Source of the DNA: Variovorax fucosicus
GTDB taxonomy: Bacteria; Pseudomonadota; Gammaproteobacteria; Burkholderiales; Burkholderiaceae_C
Direction of reading: 5' to 3'
NCBI RefSeq assembly: GCF_030316825.1
Contig: NZ_JASZYU010000001.1
Location: 1,364,001 to 1,428,000 of the forward strand
Length of the DNA: 64,000 nucleotides
Below, in pieces: positions 53,726 through 63,956 of this stretch. The notes under the pieces are model-generated. The model was not told where the DNA came from. It was given only the letters and a program-made list of their open reading frames with translations, and did no database searches. How positions within the stretch are numbered: the stretch's first letter is position 1; each line of letters starts with the position of its first letter. The position numbers and the translations under genes were made by a program.

Positions 53726-54169
53726 TATCAGGGTAGGCCGCTGGCGGCGGGTGGCCCCTTCCGCGAATGTCCCCCGGGCTTCGCCCTCCTCCTTTATTTC
53801 GCTGCAGGGGCCACCCACCACCATCGGCCAGGGCACGCTCGTGGTGTTCAGCGCGAATTGGTCACGCCGCGTCCAGGATCAGGGCGGTGGGGCACGCTGC
53901 GCAGCGAAATAAAGGAGGAGGCCGCAGGCCGGGGGACATTCGCGGAGCAGCGTGCCCCGCCGCCCTGATCCCGCCCCCGAACCTCAGCGCCCAGATCAAA
54001 GCAAAGCCAGATCGAGATCCTTGAATGCAAGACCGCATGAGCCCGCAGGCCGGGGTTATTACCCTCAGCGGATGGGCCGCTTCGCACGTACAACTGCGGC
54101 CATGCCGATGACGCGGCGCGCCTCAGCGACGGCCCGCTCACTCTCTTCCATCTCTTCCAGAAAGCAGAC
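53726..54169. other. 444-bp intergenic region with inverted repeat, no gene
   Basis: Between the LysR gene and the second Bug gene. It contains the inverted repeat pair at 53761-53945. Its centre (53851-53868) holds an 18-bp match to 49459-49476, and 54038-54054 again has a CCGCAGGCCGGGG-like end of the repeat. Apparent ORFs here on both strands are repeat-derived and lack ribosome sites. Strand preference is not clear. Confidence 0.6.
53761..53945. repeat. 45-bp inverted repeat pair flanking 95 bp
   Basis: Left arm 53761-53805 and right arm 53901-53945 are complementary at 42 of 45 positions by eye; they start with CCGCGAATGTCCCCCGG and end with CCTCCTCCTTTATTTCGCTGC-type sequence. The mismatches sit in the middle, where each arm could fold on itself. 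Looks like two facing copies of a dispersed unit, not an insertion-sequence end. Confidence 0.75.
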
Positions 54170-55186
54170 ATGACTGTTCTTTCCAAACCCAATCGACGTA
54201 CAGCGCTTGCTGCCACTGCGGCGGCTGTTCTCGTTTTGGCAGCAGGGCCAACGGCCGCGCAGGGCACCTGGCCGACCAAGCCGGTGCGCATCGTGGTGCC
54301 GTTCGCACCCGGCGGCACCACCGACATCCTGGCGCGCGCGGTGGCGCCCGAATTGTCGAAGGCCTTCGGCCAGCAGTTCATCGTCGACAACCGGGCCGGC
54401 GCCGGCGGCAACGTGGGCGCCGACATCGTGGCCAAGGCGCCGAATGACGGCTACACGCTGCTGATGGGCACGGTCGGCACGCACGGCATCAACCGCGCGC
54501 TGTACGCCAAGCTGCCGTTCGACCCGATCAAGGACTTCGTGCCGATCACGCTGGTGGCCGCAGTGCCAAACGTGATGGAAATGAATGCCGACAAGGCGAA
54601 GGAAATGGGCATCAAGAACGTGGCCGATTTCGTGAAGTACGCCAAGAGCCACCCCGGCAAGCTCAACATGGCGTCGAGCGGCAGCGGCACGTCGATCCAC
54701 CTGGCCGGCGAGCTGTTCAAGAGCATGACCGGCAGCTTCATGACCCACATCCCGTACAAGGGCTCTGGCCCGGCCCTGCTCGACATGGTGGGTGGCAATG
54801 CCGACGTGATGTTCGACAACCTGCCTTCGTCGATGGCACAGATCAAGGCCGGCAAGCTGGTGGCGCTGGCCGTGACCAGCTCGAAGCGCTCGGCCGCCCT
54901 GCCCGACATCCCGACCGTGGAAGAGGCGGGTGGCCCGTCGCTCAAGGGCTACGAGGCCAGTTCGTGGTTCGGCCTGCTGGCGCCGGCCGGCACCTCACCC
55001 GAGATCGTGAGCCGGATTCAGCAGGAAGTGGCGAAGTCGCTCGGCACCCCGGCGATCAAGGAAAAGATGCTGGCGCAAGGCGCGATCCCGAGTGGCAACA
55101 CGCCCGCCGAGTTCACGCGGTTCATTGCGGCCGAGCACACCAAGTGGGCCAAGGTCGTGAAGGACTCCGGCGCCAAGGTCGACTGA
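54170..55186 (+). CDS. Bug-family tripartite tricarboxylate transporter substrate-binding protein
   Basis: A 338-residue periplasmic receptor. N-terminal signal with a long n-region ([20 protein letters not shown], cleavage near TAAQGTWP), then [90 protein letters not shown] and [14 protein letters not shown]. No partner tctAB genes are adjacent. Distinct from the other Bug gene at 44075 (different ligand loop). Ligand unknown. Confidence 0.92.
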   Translation: MTVLSKPNRRTALAATAAAVLVLAAGPTAAQGTWPTKPVRIVVPFAPGGTTDILARAVAPELSKAFGQQFIVDNRAGAGGNVGADIVAKAPNDGYTLLMGTVGTHGINRALYAKLPFDPIKDFVPITLVAAVPNVMEMNADKAKEMGIKNVADFVKYAKSHPGKLNMASSGSGTSIHLAGELFKSMTGSFMTHIPYKGSGPALLDMVGGNADVMFDNLPSSMAQIKAGKLVALAVTSSKRSAALPDIPTVEEAGGPSLKGYEASSWFGLLAPAGTSPEIVSRIQQEVAKSLGTPAIKEKMLAQGAIPSGNTPAEFTRFIAAEHTKWAKVVKDSGAKVD

Positions 55187-55190
55187 GGCT

Positions 55191-55514
55191 CTACACGCCC
55201 CAGACGACGTCTTTTTTGTCCGACAGGGAGTCCTTGAGCATGTGAATCAGTGGCGCGGCGCGCTGGTGCAGGCCCACGTGCTGGCGTTCGGCGTCTTCGG
55301 CATGACCTTCGACCGCAAAAGAGTCATGGTTGTGCTGGTTGGCACCTTCGTTGCGCACCGCGGCCTCCAGCGCGGCAAGCGCCGCCGGAATCTGCTCCAC
55401 GGTGATGATGCCCTTTGGGCCGCCCGCCTTGCCCATGATGTCGAGCAGTTGGCGGGCATTGGCCTCGAGCATCACGATGTCGGCACTCGCTTGCGATTTG
55501 AATCGGTACAGCAT
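55191..55514 (-). CDS. DUF1840 family protein
   Basis: A 107-residue protein matching the beta/gammaproteobacterial DUF1840 group: opening MLYRFKSQASADIVMLEANA, then RQLLDIMGKAGGPKGIITVEQIPAALAAL and LHQRAAPLIHMLKDSL. Function unknown. It follows the cfa gene by 5 bp on the same strand and is convergent with the Bug gene (4-bp gap). Confidence 0.88.
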   Translation of the reverse strand: MLYRFKSQASADIVMLEANARQLLDIMGKAGGPKGIITVEQIPAALAALEAAVRNEGANQHNHDSFAVEGHAEDAERQHVGLHQRAAPLIHMLKDSLSDKKDVVWGV

Positions 55515-55519
55515 GGTTC

Positions 55520-56785
55520 TTACTTGTAGAGGAAGTCTCGGACGAAAGGGTACGCCGATTGTGCCCCGGGCACCGGGCCCGTCGCTTTGCTGCGGTCGGG
55601 CTTGATGGCCAGCATCTGGTAGAGCGAAATCCAGCCCTGCTCGAAGCTCATGGCCGAGCCCGCCAGGTAGAGGCGGTAGGCGCGCAGGATGCGCTCGGCG
55701 CGGCCGGTCTGGCCGGCCGTGCGCTGCAGCACCGCAAGTGCCTCGTCAAGCCTGGCTTCTAGCGTGTCCGACCAGCTCCAGAGCGTGCGCGCGTAGTGCG
55801 GGCGCAGGTTTTCGGTATCGACCATCTCGAGCCCGGCCGCCGCCATTTCGCGCAACACATGCGTCACATGCAGCAGTTCGCCGCCCGGAAAAATGTACTT
55901 CTCGATGAAGTCACCCATGCCGTTGCCCAGTTGCGTCGAATCGAGCTGCCCCGCGGTGATGCCGTGGTTCATCACGATGCCGCCGGGCACCAGCAGCGAA
56001 TTGATCTTGGCGAAGTACGCCGGCATGTTGGCCGCGCCGACATGCTCGAACATGCCGACCGACGAGATGCGGTCGAACGGCTGACCGGTCGAGAGCTCGC
56101 GGTAGTCCCGCAACTCCACCCGCACGCGACCCTGCAGGCCCTTTTCTTCGATCAGTTGCTGCACGTAGGCATGCTGGTTTTTCGACAAGGTGATGCCGGT
56201 CGCATCGACGCCGTAGTGCTCGGCCGCCCACAACAGCAACGCACCCCAGCCCGAACCGATGTCCAGAAAGCGCTGGCCCGGTTGCAGCATGAGCTTGCGG
56301 CAGATGTGGTCGAGCTTGGCCTCCTGCGCCTGCGCCAGCGTCATCTCCGGCGTCCGGAAGTAGGCGCACGAGTAGACGCGCCGCGGATCGAGCCAGAGCG
56401 CGTAGAAGTCGTCCGAGACGTCGTAGTGGAACTCGATCTGCGCCGCATCCTTGTTCAGCGAATGGGCGCCGCGGGACTTGGCCCGCCGCAACAGGCGGCC
56501 CCACCAGCCACTGTTGGTTTCGGCCGGGTTGCCGGGCAGCAGGCCCACCACCGCATCGGTGAGGTCGCGCATCTTGCCTTCGATCTGCACCCTTCCCTCG
56601 ACGTAGGCCTCGCCGATCGCGCCGATCTGGCTCGACGCCAGCTTGGCCAGCCCGGACCATTCCGAAAAGGCCAGCGTGATGCGTGAGCCGGGCATCTCGA
56701 CCCGACGTCCGTCGGGCAATTCCAGGGCGATCGGAACAGAAAGCGCATCCAGGCGCGATTCGATTTTCGGTATCAGGCTCTGCAT
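55520..56785 (-). CDS. cfa: Cyclopropane-fatty-acyl-phospholipid synthase
   Basis: A 421-residue SAM-dependent methyltransferase. The N-terminal lipid-binding part is followed by [25 protein letters not shown], the SAM motif [47 protein letters not shown] and the [15 protein letters not shown] region with the bicarbonate-site residues. It converts unsaturated acyl chains in phospholipids to cyclopropane, usually in stationary phase or acid. The start is MQSLIPKIE. Adjacent to the divergent anthranilate operon promoter. Confidence 0.95.
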   Translation of the reverse strand: MQSLIPKIESRLDALSVPIALELPDGRRVEMPGSRITLAFSEWSGLAKLASSQIGAIGEAYVEGRVQIEGKMRDLTDAVVGLLPGNPAETNSGWWGRLLRRAKSRGAHSLNKDAAQIEFHYDVSDDFYALWLDPRRVYSCAYFRTPEMTLAQAQEAKLDHICRKLMLQPGQRFLDIGSGWGALLLWAAEHYGVDATGITLSKNQHAYVQQLIEEKGLQGRVRVELRDYRELSTGQPFDRISSVGMFEHVGAANMPAYFAKINSLLVPGGIVMNHGITAGQLDSTQLGNGMGDFIEKYIFPGGELLHVTHVLREMAAAGLEMVDTENLRPHYARTLWSWSDTLEARLDEALAVLQRTAGQTGRAERILRAYRLYLAGSAMSFEQGWISLYQMLAIKPDRSKATGPVPGAQSAYPFVRDFLYK

Positions 56786-56848
56786 AAAGTCATTCTTGCG
56801 AGCGCGGGTGCACTCGTCAACCGCCCCCTCCCGATGCCCTTTGGGCCA

Positions 56849-56876
56849 TTGACACAAGATTGTTTATGCTTAAACT
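56849..56876 (+). promoter_or_regulatory. Promoter of the anthranilate-type operon with an overlapping dyad
   Basis: TTGACA (56849-56854) and TAAACT (56871-56876) with a 16-bp spacer. GTTTA (56862-56866), TGCT, TAAAC (56871-56875) is a perfect 5-bp dyad overlapping the -10, a likely site for the operon's MarR repressor. The -10 ends eight bases before the ATG at 56885; no ribosome site is seen, so the message is probably leaderless. Confidence 0.65.
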
Positions 56877-56884
56877 ATTTAGCC

Positions 56885-59263
56885 ATGAATAGCCAAATGC
56901 CGCCAGTTCCCGCGCTTCGCAGCGTGCTGTGCATCGGGGGCGGCCCTGCCGGGCTGTACTTCGCACTGCTGATGAAGGTGCGCCAGCCCGCGCTGAAGAT
57001 TACCGTGGTTGAGCGCAACCGCCCGTTCGACACCTTCGGCTGGGGCGTGGTGCTGAGCGACCAGACGCTGGCCAACCTGGCAGCAGCCGATGCCGAGAGC
57101 GCAGCGCTGATCGGCGCGGCCTTCAACCATTGGGACGACATCGAGGTCTTCTTCAAGGGGCGCAGCGTGCGCTCCGGCGGCCACGGCTTCTGCGGCATCG
57201 GCCGCAAGCGCCTGCTCAACATCCTGCAGGAGCGCTGCCTGGCGCTCGGCGTCGACCTGGTGTTCGAAACCGACGCCACCGACGACCAGGCGCTGGCCGC
57301 GCAGTACAACGCCGACCTGGTGATCGCCAGCGACGGCCTGAACAGCCGCATCCGCCAGCGCTATGCCGACGCGTACCAGCCCGACATCGACCTGCGCCGC
57401 TGCCGCTTCGTCTGGCTCGGCACGAAGAAGATGTTCGACGCCTTCACCTTCGCGTTCGAGCAGACCGAGCACGGCTGGTTCCAGGCGCATGCCTACCAGT
57501 TCGACGGAGACACCTCGACCTTCATCGTGGAAACGCCTGAAGAAGTCTGGCAGGCGCATGGCCTCGACAAGATGGAGCAGGCCGAGGCGGTCGCGTTCTG
57601 CGAGAAGCTGTTCGCACGCTATCTCGACGGCAACGCGCTGATCAGCAATGCATCGCACCTGCGCGGCTCGGCCATCTGGATCCGCTTTCCGCGCGTGGTG
57701 TGCAAGCACTGGACGCACCACGTCGAGGTCGGCGGCAAGACCGTCCCGGTGGTGCTGATGGGCGACGCGGCACACACGGCGCACTTCTCGATCGGCTCGG
57801 GCACCAAGCTCGCGCTCGAGGACGCGATCGACCTCGCCAGGACTTTCGAGGAAGGCGGCTCGCTGGACGAGGTGCTGGAAGCCTACGAAGGCCGGCGCAG
57901 CGTCGAGGTGCTGAAGATCCAGAACGCGGCGCGCAACTCGACCGAATGGTTCGAGAACGTGACGCGCTACAGCGGCATGCAGATCGAGCAGTTCGCGTAT
58001 TCGCTGCTCACGCGCTCGCAGCGCATCAGCCACGAGAACCTGCGGCTGCGCGATGCCGGCTGGCTGGACGGCTATGAGCAATGGCTGGCCGGCCGCGCGG
58101 GCGTGGCGCCGATGCTGATGCCGTTCACCGTGCGCGGGCTCACGCTGAAGAACCGCATCATCGTGTCGCCGATGGCAACCTACAGCGCGGTCGACGGCGT
58201 GCCGCAGGATTTTCTGCTGGTGCACCTGGGCGCGCGCGCGCTCGGCGGCGCCGCGATGGTGATGGTCGAGATGACCAGCCCGACGCCCGAAGGCCGGATC
58301 ACACCGGGCTGCACCGGGCTCTACAACGACGCGCAAAGCGCAGCGTTCAAGCGCATCGTCGACTTCGTGCACGGCCAGAGCAGCGCCTACATCGGCATGC
58401 AGCTCGGCCATAGCGGGCCGAAGGGCTCGACGCAGCTCGGCTGGGAAGGCACCGACGAACCGTTGCCGGCCGGCAACTGGCCGCTGCTGGCAGCCAGTGC
58501 GCTGCCCTACGGCGAACAGAACCAGTTGCCCGCCGCGATGACGCGCGCCGACATGGACGCGCTGCGCGACCAGTTCACCCGTTCCACGAAGCGTGCGGCC
58601 GAGGCCGGCTTCGACTGGCTCGAACTGCATTGCGCGCACGGCTACCTGCTGGCCTCCTTCATCAGCCCGCTGACCAACCTGCGCGACGACGAATACGGCG
58701 GCGACATCGTGCGGCGCTGCCGCTATCCGCTGGAGGTATTTGCAGCGATGCGCGCCGTCTGGCCGGCCGATCGGCCGATGAGCGTGCGCATCTCGGCGCA
58801 CGACTGGGCGCCCGGCGGCAACACCGACGCCGATGCGGTGACGGTGGCGCGCCTGTTCAAGGAAGCCGGCTGCGATTTCATCGACGTGTCGTCGGGCCAG
58901 ACCACGCGGGCCGCCAGGCCGATCTACGGGCGCATGTACCAGACGCCGTTTGCCGACCGCATCCGCAACGAGGTCGGCATCTCGACCATCGCGGTGGGTG
59001 CCATCACCGACGCCGACCAGGCCAACAGCATCATCGCGGCCGGCCGCGCCGATCTGTGCGCCATCGCGCGGCCGCACCTGGCCGATCCGGCCTGGACGCT
59101 GCACGAGGCCGCCAAGCTGCAGAGCCGGGCGGTCACCTGGCCGAAGCAGTACCTCAGTGGCCGCGACCAGCTCTACCGCGAGATCTCCAAGCAAAAAGAA
59201 ATTGCTGCGGCCGCCGCCGGTACTGCGCAAGCGGCTGTCAAAGCAACAACACCCGAGGAGTGA
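56885..59263 (+). CDS. 2-aminobenzoyl-CoA monooxygenase/reductase-like fusion (also called bifunctional salicylyl-CoA 5-hydroxylase/oxidoreductase)
   Basis: A 792-residue two-domain flavoprotein. Residues 1-400 are a class A flavin monooxygenase ([20 protein letters not shown], and the FAD ribityl motif [24 protein letters not shown]). Residues 415-790 are an Old Yellow Enzyme-type NADH:flavin oxidoreductase ([69 protein letters not shown]). This fusion is the hallmark of AbmA of Azoarcus evansii, which hydroxylates and then reduces the ring of 2-aminobenzoyl-CoA. A salicylyl-CoA enzyme would lack the second half. First gene of the operon. Confidence 0.9.
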   Translation: MNSQMPPVPALRSVLCIGGGPAGLYFALLMKVRQPALKITVVERNRPFDTFGWGVVLSDQTLANLAAADAESAALIGAAFNHWDDIEVFFKGRSVRSGGHGFCGIGRKRLLNILQERCLALGVDLVFETDATDDQALAAQYNADLVIASDGLNSRIRQRYADAYQPDIDLRRCRFVWLGTKKMFDAFTFAFEQTEHGWFQAHAYQFDGDTSTFIVETPEEVWQAHGLDKMEQAEAVAFCEKLFARYLDGNALISNASHLRGSAIWIRFPRVVCKHWTHHVEVGGKTVPVVLMGDAAHTAHFSIGSGTKLALEDAIDLARTFEEGGSLDEVLEAYEGRRSVEVLKIQNAARNSTEWFENVTRYSGMQIEQFAYSLLTRSQRISHENLRLRDAGWLDGYEQWLAGRAGVAPMLMPFTVRGLTLKNRIIVSPMATYSAVDGVPQDFLLVHLGARALGGAAMVMVEMTSPTPEGRITPGCTGLYNDAQSAAFKRIVDFVHGQSSAYIGMQLGHSGPKGSTQLGWEGTDEPLPAGNWPLLAASALPYGEQNQLPAAMTRADMDALRDQFTRSTKRAAEAGFDWLELHCAHGYLLASFISPLTNLRDDEYGGDIVRRCRYPLEVFAAMRAVWPADRPMSVRISAHDWAPGGNTDADAVTVARLFKEAGCDFIDVSSGQTTRAARPIYGRMYQTPFADRIRNEVGISTIAVGAITDADQANSIIAAGRADLCAIARPHLADPAWTLHEAAKLQSRAVTWPKQYLSGRDQLYREISKQKEIAAAAAGTAQAAVKATTPEE

Positions 59264-59268
59264 ACGCC

Positions 59269-59745
59269 ATGGATCTGGAAGCACGCGCCCACAGCGAACA
59301 TCCCGACGAGCTTCGGCTCTGGCTGCGCCTGCTGACCTGCACGCAGCTGATCGAAAAGCAGGTTCGCAACGGCCTGCGCGAACAGTTCGCCACCACGCTG
59401 CCGCGCTTCGATCTGATGTCGCAGCTGGAGCGCGCGCCGGACGGACTGAAGATGAACGAGCTCTCGCGCCGCATGATGGTGACGGGCGGCAACGTCACCG
59501 GCATCACCGACCAGCTCGTGACCGAAGGGCTGGTCGAACGCGTCGACGTGGCGAACGACCGGCGCGCCTGGCGCATCCGGCTCACGACGCGCGGCCGCAA
59601 GATCTTCAACGAGATGGCGCAACAGCACGAGGCCTGGATCGTCGAAGCCTTTGCCGGGCTCAACGGCAAGGAGATCGCGCAACTGCACAAGCTGCTCGGC
59701 AAGGTCAAGCAGCACTCCCACACCACCACCACGGAACCCGCATGA
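59269..59745 (+). CDS. MarR-family regulator of the anthranilate-type operon
   Basis: A 158-residue MarR protein: [48 protein letters not shown] is the winged helix, with [17 protein letters not shown] as the wing. Regulators in this setting respond to aromatic acyl-CoA thioesters, which I take as the likely signal. It sits between the first and third genes of the operon and overlaps the next gene by four bases (ATGA). The probable target is the dyad at 56862-56875. Confidence 0.9.
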   Translation: MDLEARAHSEHPDELRLWLRLLTCTQLIEKQVRNGLREQFATTLPRFDLMSQLERAPDGLKMNELSRRMMVTGGNVTGITDQLVTEGLVERVDVANDRRAWRIRLTTRGRKIFNEMAQQHEAWIVEAFAGLNGKEIAQLHKLLGKVKQHSHTTTTEPA

Positions 59746-60596
59746 AGCACTACATCGGCGCCAGCAACCCCATGCACGCGCAGTTCGAACCCAAGGCGGC
59801 GTACGCGGCGCAGCACTTCGCCTGGACCTTCGCAGATGGCGTCGGCACCATCACGCTGAACCGGCCCGAACGCAAGAACCCGCTGACCTTCGATTCGTAT
59901 GCCGAGCTGCGCGACCTGTTTCGCGCGCTGCAGTACGCGACCGACGTGAAGGCGATCGTGATCACCGGCGCCGGCGGCAACTTCTGCTCGGGCGGCGATG
60001 TGCACGAGATCATCGGCCCGCTCACGCAGATGCGCATGCCCGCGCTGCTCGAGTTCACCCGCATGACCGGCGACCTGATCAAGACCATGCGCCAGTGCCC
60101 GCAGCCGATCGTTGGTGCTATCGACGGCATCTGTGCCGGTGCCGGCGCCATGATCGCGCTGGCCTGCGACCTGCGCTACGGCACGCCGGCCACGCGCACG
60201 GCCTTCCTGTTCACCCGCGTCGGGCTGGCCGGCGCCGACATGGGCGCCTGCGCGCTGCTGCCGCGCATGATTGGCCAGGGCCGCGCGTCCGAACTGCTGT
60301 TCACCGGCCGCGCGATGACCGCGACCGAAGGCCACGCCTGGGGCTTCTTCAACGCGCTGCACGAAAGCGATGCCCTGCTCGCAGCCGCCACAGCGGTCGC
60401 GCGCGACTTGGCCGACGGCCCGACCTTTGCGCACGGCATGACCAAGACCATGCTGTCGCAGGAGTGGTCGATGACGATCGAGCAGGCGATCGAGGCCGAG
60501 GCGCAGGCGCAGGCGATCTGCATGCAGACCGAAGACTTCAAGCGCGCCTACGAAGCGTTCGCGGCGAAGCGCAAGCCGGTGTTCGGCGGAGATTGA
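59742..60596 (+). CDS. Enoyl-CoA hydratase/isomerase family protein
   Basis: A 284-residue crotonase-fold enzyme: [23 protein letters not shown], oxyanion-hole segments [20 protein letters not shown] and [23 protein letters not shown]. One of the catalytic glutamates of hydratases is not obvious at its usual place ([15 protein letters not shown] is where the second Glu would lie), so a ring hydrolase or isomerase role is possible. In the anthranilate pathway it would act after ring reduction in beta-oxidation-like steps. Starts in the MarR stop. Confidence 0.88.
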   Translation: MKHYIGASNPMHAQFEPKAAYAAQHFAWTFADGVGTITLNRPERKNPLTFDSYAELRDLFRALQYATDVKAIVITGAGGNFCSGGDVHEIIGPLTQMRMPALLEFTRMTGDLIKTMRQCPQPIVGAIDGICAGAGAMIALACDLRYGTPATRTAFLFTRVGLAGADMGACALLPRMIGQGRASELLFTGRAMTATEGHAWGFFNALHESDALLAAATAVARDLADGPTFAHGMTKTMLSQEWSMTIEQAIEAEAQAQAICMQTEDFKRAYEAFAAKRKPVFGGD

Positions 60597-60601
60597 GCAG
60601 C

Positions 60602-61795
60602 ATGAACACGACGCCCCCGGCTCCGCCTTCCACCGCGCACCTGGCGCTGCCGTTCTTCGACGCGGCGCACCGCGAACTCGCGCGGGGGCTGTTGCCCTGG
60701 GCCGCCGCGCAGGATGTCGACGAGCGCGACGACCGCGCGGCTTGCCGCGACTGGGTGCGCCGGCTCGGCGACGGCGGCTGGTTGCGCTACTGCGTGCCGG
60801 CCGCTTCGGGCGGTGCGCTCGAGCGCCTGGATTCGCGCGCGCTGGTGCTGCTGCGCGAAACGCTGGCCTACCACTCGCCGCTGGCCGATTTCGCCTTCGC
60901 CATGCAGGGCCTCGGCAGCGGCGCGATCACGCTGGCCGGCAGCGCCGAGCAGCAGGCGGCCTATCTGCCCGCCGTGGCCGACGGCAGCAAGATCGCGGCC
61001 TTCGCACTGAGCGAGCCCGAAGCCGGCTCCGACGTGGGCGCGATGGCGATGAGGGCCGAGGCCACGGCCGATGGCTGGCGGCTCGACGGCACCAAGACCT
61101 GGATCAGCAACGGCGGCATCGCCGACTTCTATTGCGTGTTTGCCAAAACCGATCCGGCCGGTGGCACACGCGGCATCACGTCGTTCATCGTCGACGCCGA
61201 CAGCGCGGGGCTCGACAGTTCGGCGCACATCCACGTGATGGCGCCACACCCGCTGGCAACATTGAAGTTCGACCGTTGCGATGTCCCGCGCGCGGCGCAG
61301 CTGGGCGATCTCAATGGCGGCTTCAAGCTCGCGATGCGCACGCTCGACATCTTTCGCGCCTCGGTGGCGGCAGCCGCTCTCGGCATGGCGCGGCGTGCGC
61401 TGGCCGAAGCCATTGCGCATGCGCAGCGCCGCCGCATGTTCGGCCACTCGCTCGCCGATTTCCAGCTCACGCAGGCCAAGCTCGGCGACATGGCGGCACT
61501 GGTCGATGCGGCCGCACTGCTCACCTACCGTGCCGCATGGATGCGCGACGAAGCGGAGCGCAGCGGCCAGAAGCCAGCGGGCGACCTCACGGCGGCGGCC
61601 GCAATGGCCAAGATGGCCGCGACCGAGAACGCGCAGCGCGTGATCGACATGGCACTGCAGTTGCATGGCGGCCTGGGCGTGCAGGTCGGCACCAAGGTCG
61701 AAAGCCTGTACCGCGACATCCGCTCACTGCGCATCTACGAGGGTGCGACCGAGGTTCAACAACTCATCATCGGCAAGTCCGTTCTGCGGGGATAG
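60602..61795 (+). CDS. Acyl-CoA dehydrogenase
   Basis: A 397-residue flavoprotein: [50 protein letters not shown] (FAD/substrate motif), the [22 protein letters not shown] segment, and the C-terminal [43 protein letters not shown], with the catalytic-base Glu of the RIYEGATE motif. It probably oxidises the reduced alicyclic CoA thioester downstream of the monooxygenase/reductase. Four bases after the hydratase gene. Confidence 0.92.
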   Translation: MNTTPPAPPSTAHLALPFFDAAHRELARGLLPWAAAQDVDERDDRAACRDWVRRLGDGGWLRYCVPAASGGALERLDSRALVLLRETLAYHSPLADFAFAMQGLGSGAITLAGSAEQQAAYLPAVADGSKIAAFALSEPEAGSDVGAMAMRAEATADGWRLDGTKTWISNGGIADFYCVFAKTDPAGGTRGITSFIVDADSAGLDSSAHIHVMAPHPLATLKFDRCDVPRAAQLGDLNGGFKLAMRTLDIFRASVAAAALGMARRALAEAIAHAQRRRMFGHSLADFQLTQAKLGDMAALVDAAALLTYRAAWMRDEAERSGQKPAGDLTAAAAMAKMAATENAQRVIDMALQLHGGLGVQVGTKVESLYRDIRSLRIYEGATEVQQLIIGKSVLRG

Positions 61796-61798
61796 ATC

Positions 61799-63412
61799 TT
61801 GAGCGCCCAAATCGACCGATTCGTGCATGACCGCCTGCCACCGGCAGAGCAGTTGCCCACGTTCCGCTACGACCTGCCGGAACTGCAGTTGCCCGACCAG
61901 TTGAACCTGGTCGAGGAGCTGCTCGACAAGGCCGCGTCCAAGGGCTTCGGCGACCTGCCCATGCTGCGCTCGCCGACCCGCACGCTGAGCTACGCGCAAG
62001 CGGCGGTCGAGGCGAATCGGATCGCGCAGGTGCTGGTCGAAGATCTCGGCCTCGTGCCCGGCAACCGCGTGCTGCTGCGCGGCGGCAACTCGGTGTCGAT
62101 GGCGCTAGCCTGGCTCGCGGTGGTCAAGGCGGGGTTGATCGCCGTCGCCACGATGCCGCTGCTGCGCGCCAAGGAGCTCGAAGAAATCATCGACAAGGCG
62201 GAGCCTGCGGCGGCTCTGTGCGACGGCCGCTTGCTGGCCGAACTGGAGACGGCGCGCGCCGGCCATCCGGTGCTGAAGGCGGTGCTGGCCTTCAACCAAC
62301 CCGACAACGCCGACTCGCTCGAAGTGCGCGCCGCGGCGAAAAGCGGCATCTTCCCAGCCTGTCCGACGGCGGCCGACGACATTGCGCTGCTGGCCTTCAC
62401 CTCCGGCACTACGGGCAAGCCCAAGGCGCCCGTCACCACCCATCGCGACGTGCTCGCGATGTGCGAAACCTGGCCGCGCCATGTGCTCAAGGCGCGCAGC
62501 GACGACATCGTCATCGGCTCGCCGCCGCTGGCCTTCACCTTCGGGCTCGGCGGCCTGCTGGTGTACCCGATGTGGGCCGGCTCCTCGGTCTATTTCCCCG
62601 ATGCCGGCTACACGCCCGAAGGCATGGTCAAGGTGATCAACGAGATCGGCGCGACCATCTGCTACACCGCACCCACCTTCTACCGCCAGATGGCGCCGTT
62701 CGCCCGGCAGCACGGCGTGCCGAGCCTGCGCATCAGCGTGAGCGCCGGCGAGGCCTTGCCCGACGCAACCCGCCAGCTCTGGAAGGAGGCCACCGGCATC
62801 GAGATGCTCGACGGCATCGGCGGCACCGAGGTGTTCCACATCTACATCTCGGCGGCCGGCGATGACATCCGGCGAGGCTCCATCGGCAAGGCCGTGCCGG
62901 GCTTCACCGCGAAGGTGGTGGATGAACAAGGCGACGAGGTGCCGCGCGGCACCGTGGGCAAGTTGGCGATCATCGGGCCGGTCGGCTGCCGCTACCTCGA
63001 CGACGCGCGCCAGACCGACTACGTGAAGAACGGCTGGAACTACCCGGGCGATGCCTTCGTGCAGGACGAAGACGGCTACTTTTTCTACCAGGCGCGCGCC
63101 GACGACATGATCGTATCGGCCGGCTACAACATCGGCGGCCCCGAAGTCGAGGACGCGCTGCTGCGTCATCCCGCAGTCGCCGAGTGCGGGGTGATCGGCA
63201 AGCCCGACGAAGAGCGCGGCATGGTGGTGAAGGCCTTCTGCGTGCTCAAGCCGGGCCACACCGGCGATGCCGTGCTGGTGAAGGCGCTGCAAGACCACGT
63301 GAAAGCCAGCATCGCACCCTACAAATACCCGCGCGAGATCGAATTCGTGGCCGCACTGCCCCGCACCGAAACCGGCAAGCTCCAACGCTTCAAATTAAGG
63401 ACAAATCCATGA
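61799..63412 (+). CDS. Benzoate-CoA-ligase-family enzyme, probably 2-aminobenzoate-CoA ligase
   Basis: A 537-residue adenylate-forming ligase. P loop LAFTSGTTGKPKAPVTTHRD, GEALPDATRQLWKEATGIEMLDGIGGTEVFHIYIS (A5 with the aromatic pocket), and GWNYPGDAFVQDEDGYFFYQARADDMIVSAGYNIGGPEVE (hinge), plus the catalytic Lys in ETGKLQRFKLR. It matches the benzoate-CoA ligase/BCL group, and with an ACMR fusion as operon mate 2-aminobenzoate is the natural substrate. Start is TTG at 61799, 4 bases after the acyl-CoA dehydrogenase stop; a weak ribosome site. Confidence 0.88.
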   Translation: MSAQIDRFVHDRLPPAEQLPTFRYDLPELQLPDQLNLVEELLDKAASKGFGDLPMLRSPTRTLSYAQAAVEANRIAQVLVEDLGLVPGNRVLLRGGNSVSMALAWLAVVKAGLIAVATMPLLRAKELEEIIDKAEPAAALCDGRLLAELETARAGHPVLKAVLAFNQPDNADSLEVRAAAKSGIFPACPTAADDIALLAFTSGTTGKPKAPVTTHRDVLAMCETWPRHVLKARSDDIVIGSPPLAFTFGLGGLLVYPMWAGSSVYFPDAGYTPEGMVKVINEIGATICYTAPTFYRQMAPFARQHGVPSLRISVSAGEALPDATRQLWKEATGIEMLDGIGGTEVFHIYISAAGDDIRRGSIGKAVPGFTAKVVDEQGDEVPRGTVGKLAIIGPVGCRYLDDARQTDYVKNGWNYPGDAFVQDEDGYFFYQARADDMIVSAGYNIGGPEVEDALLRHPAVAECGVIGKPDEERGMVVKAFCVLKPGHTGDAVLVKALQDHVKASIAPYKYPREIEFVAALPRTETGKLQRFKLRTNP

Positions 63413-63804
63413 TGCAGTTTCTGCAACCGCCCGGCTGGCTGCCGCCCAAGGGCTATGCCAATGGCATCGCGACCCGCGGCACCCAGGTGTTCGTCGGCGG
63501 CCAGATCGGCTGGAACGCGCAGCAGCAGTTCGAGTCGGACGATTTCATCGCGCAGACCGGCCAGGCCTTGCGCAACATCGTCGAAGTGCTGCGCGAAGCC
63601 GGTGCCGGGCCCGAGCACATGGTGCGGATGACCTGGTACATCACAGACCGCGACGAGTACAACGCGCGCCTTGGCGAACTCGGCCCGGTGTATCGCGAGG
63701 CCATGGGCCGCAACTTTCCGGCAATGACCTGCGTGCAGGTCGCAAAGCTGGTGGAGTCGCGCGCCAAGGTCGAGATCGAGGTGACGGCCGTTATTCCCGA
63801 CTGA
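63409..63804 (+). CDS. RidA-family protein (YjgF/YER057c/UK114)
   Basis: A 131-residue RidA-fold protein with VFVGGQIGWNAQQQFESDDFIAQTGQALRNIVEVLREAGAGPEHMVRMTWYITDRDEYN and AMTCVQVAKLVESRAKVEIEVTAV. The typical catalytic Arg of enamine deaminases (the PRAR-like motif) appears here as VESRAKVEIE with one Arg, so activity is plausible. The ACMR product, 2-amino-5-oxocyclohex-1-ene-1-carboxyl-CoA, is an enamine, which suggests that this protein removes the nitrogen. Overlaps the ligase stop by four bases (ATGA). Confidence 0.9.
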   Translation: MMQFLQPPGWLPPKGYANGIATRGTQVFVGGQIGWNAQQQFESDDFIAQTGQALRNIVEVLREAGAGPEHMVRMTWYITDRDEYNARLGELGPVYREAMGRNFPAMTCVQVAKLVESRAKVEIEVTAVIPD

Positions 63805-63827
63805 GAAAGAAAACGACCGCCAAAGAA

Positions 63828-63857
63828 AAAAGGCCCTGTTCGAAAACAGGGCCTTTT
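63828..63857. terminator. Bidirectional rho-independent terminator
   Basis: AAAAGGCCCTGTT, loop CGAA, AACAGGGCCTTTT: perfect 13-bp stem with an A tract on one side and a T tract on the other. It ends the anthranilate operon on the plus strand and the tRNA transcript on the minus strand. Confidence 0.92.
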
Positions 63858-63861
63858 AATT

Positions 63862-63938
<77 letters not shown>

Positions 63939-63948
63939 GCAAGATGGA

Positions 63949-63954
63949 ATTATA
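63949..63954 (-). promoter_or_regulatory. -10 box of tRNA-fMet
   Basis: TATAAT on the minus strand, ten bases upstream of the mature 5' end, with an AT-rich discriminator. The -35 region is weak. Confidence 0.55.
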
Positions 63955-63956
63955 GC

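Noticed and set aside
53848..54435. Minus-strand ORF of 195 codons in the gene-free region
   Set aside because: Overlaps the second Bug gene and the inverted repeat; no ribosome site and repeat-derived sequence.
56879..59284. Minus-strand ORF of 801 codons opposite the monooxygenase/reductase gene
   Set aside because: Antisense frame; the plus-strand frame has two intact flavoprotein domains.
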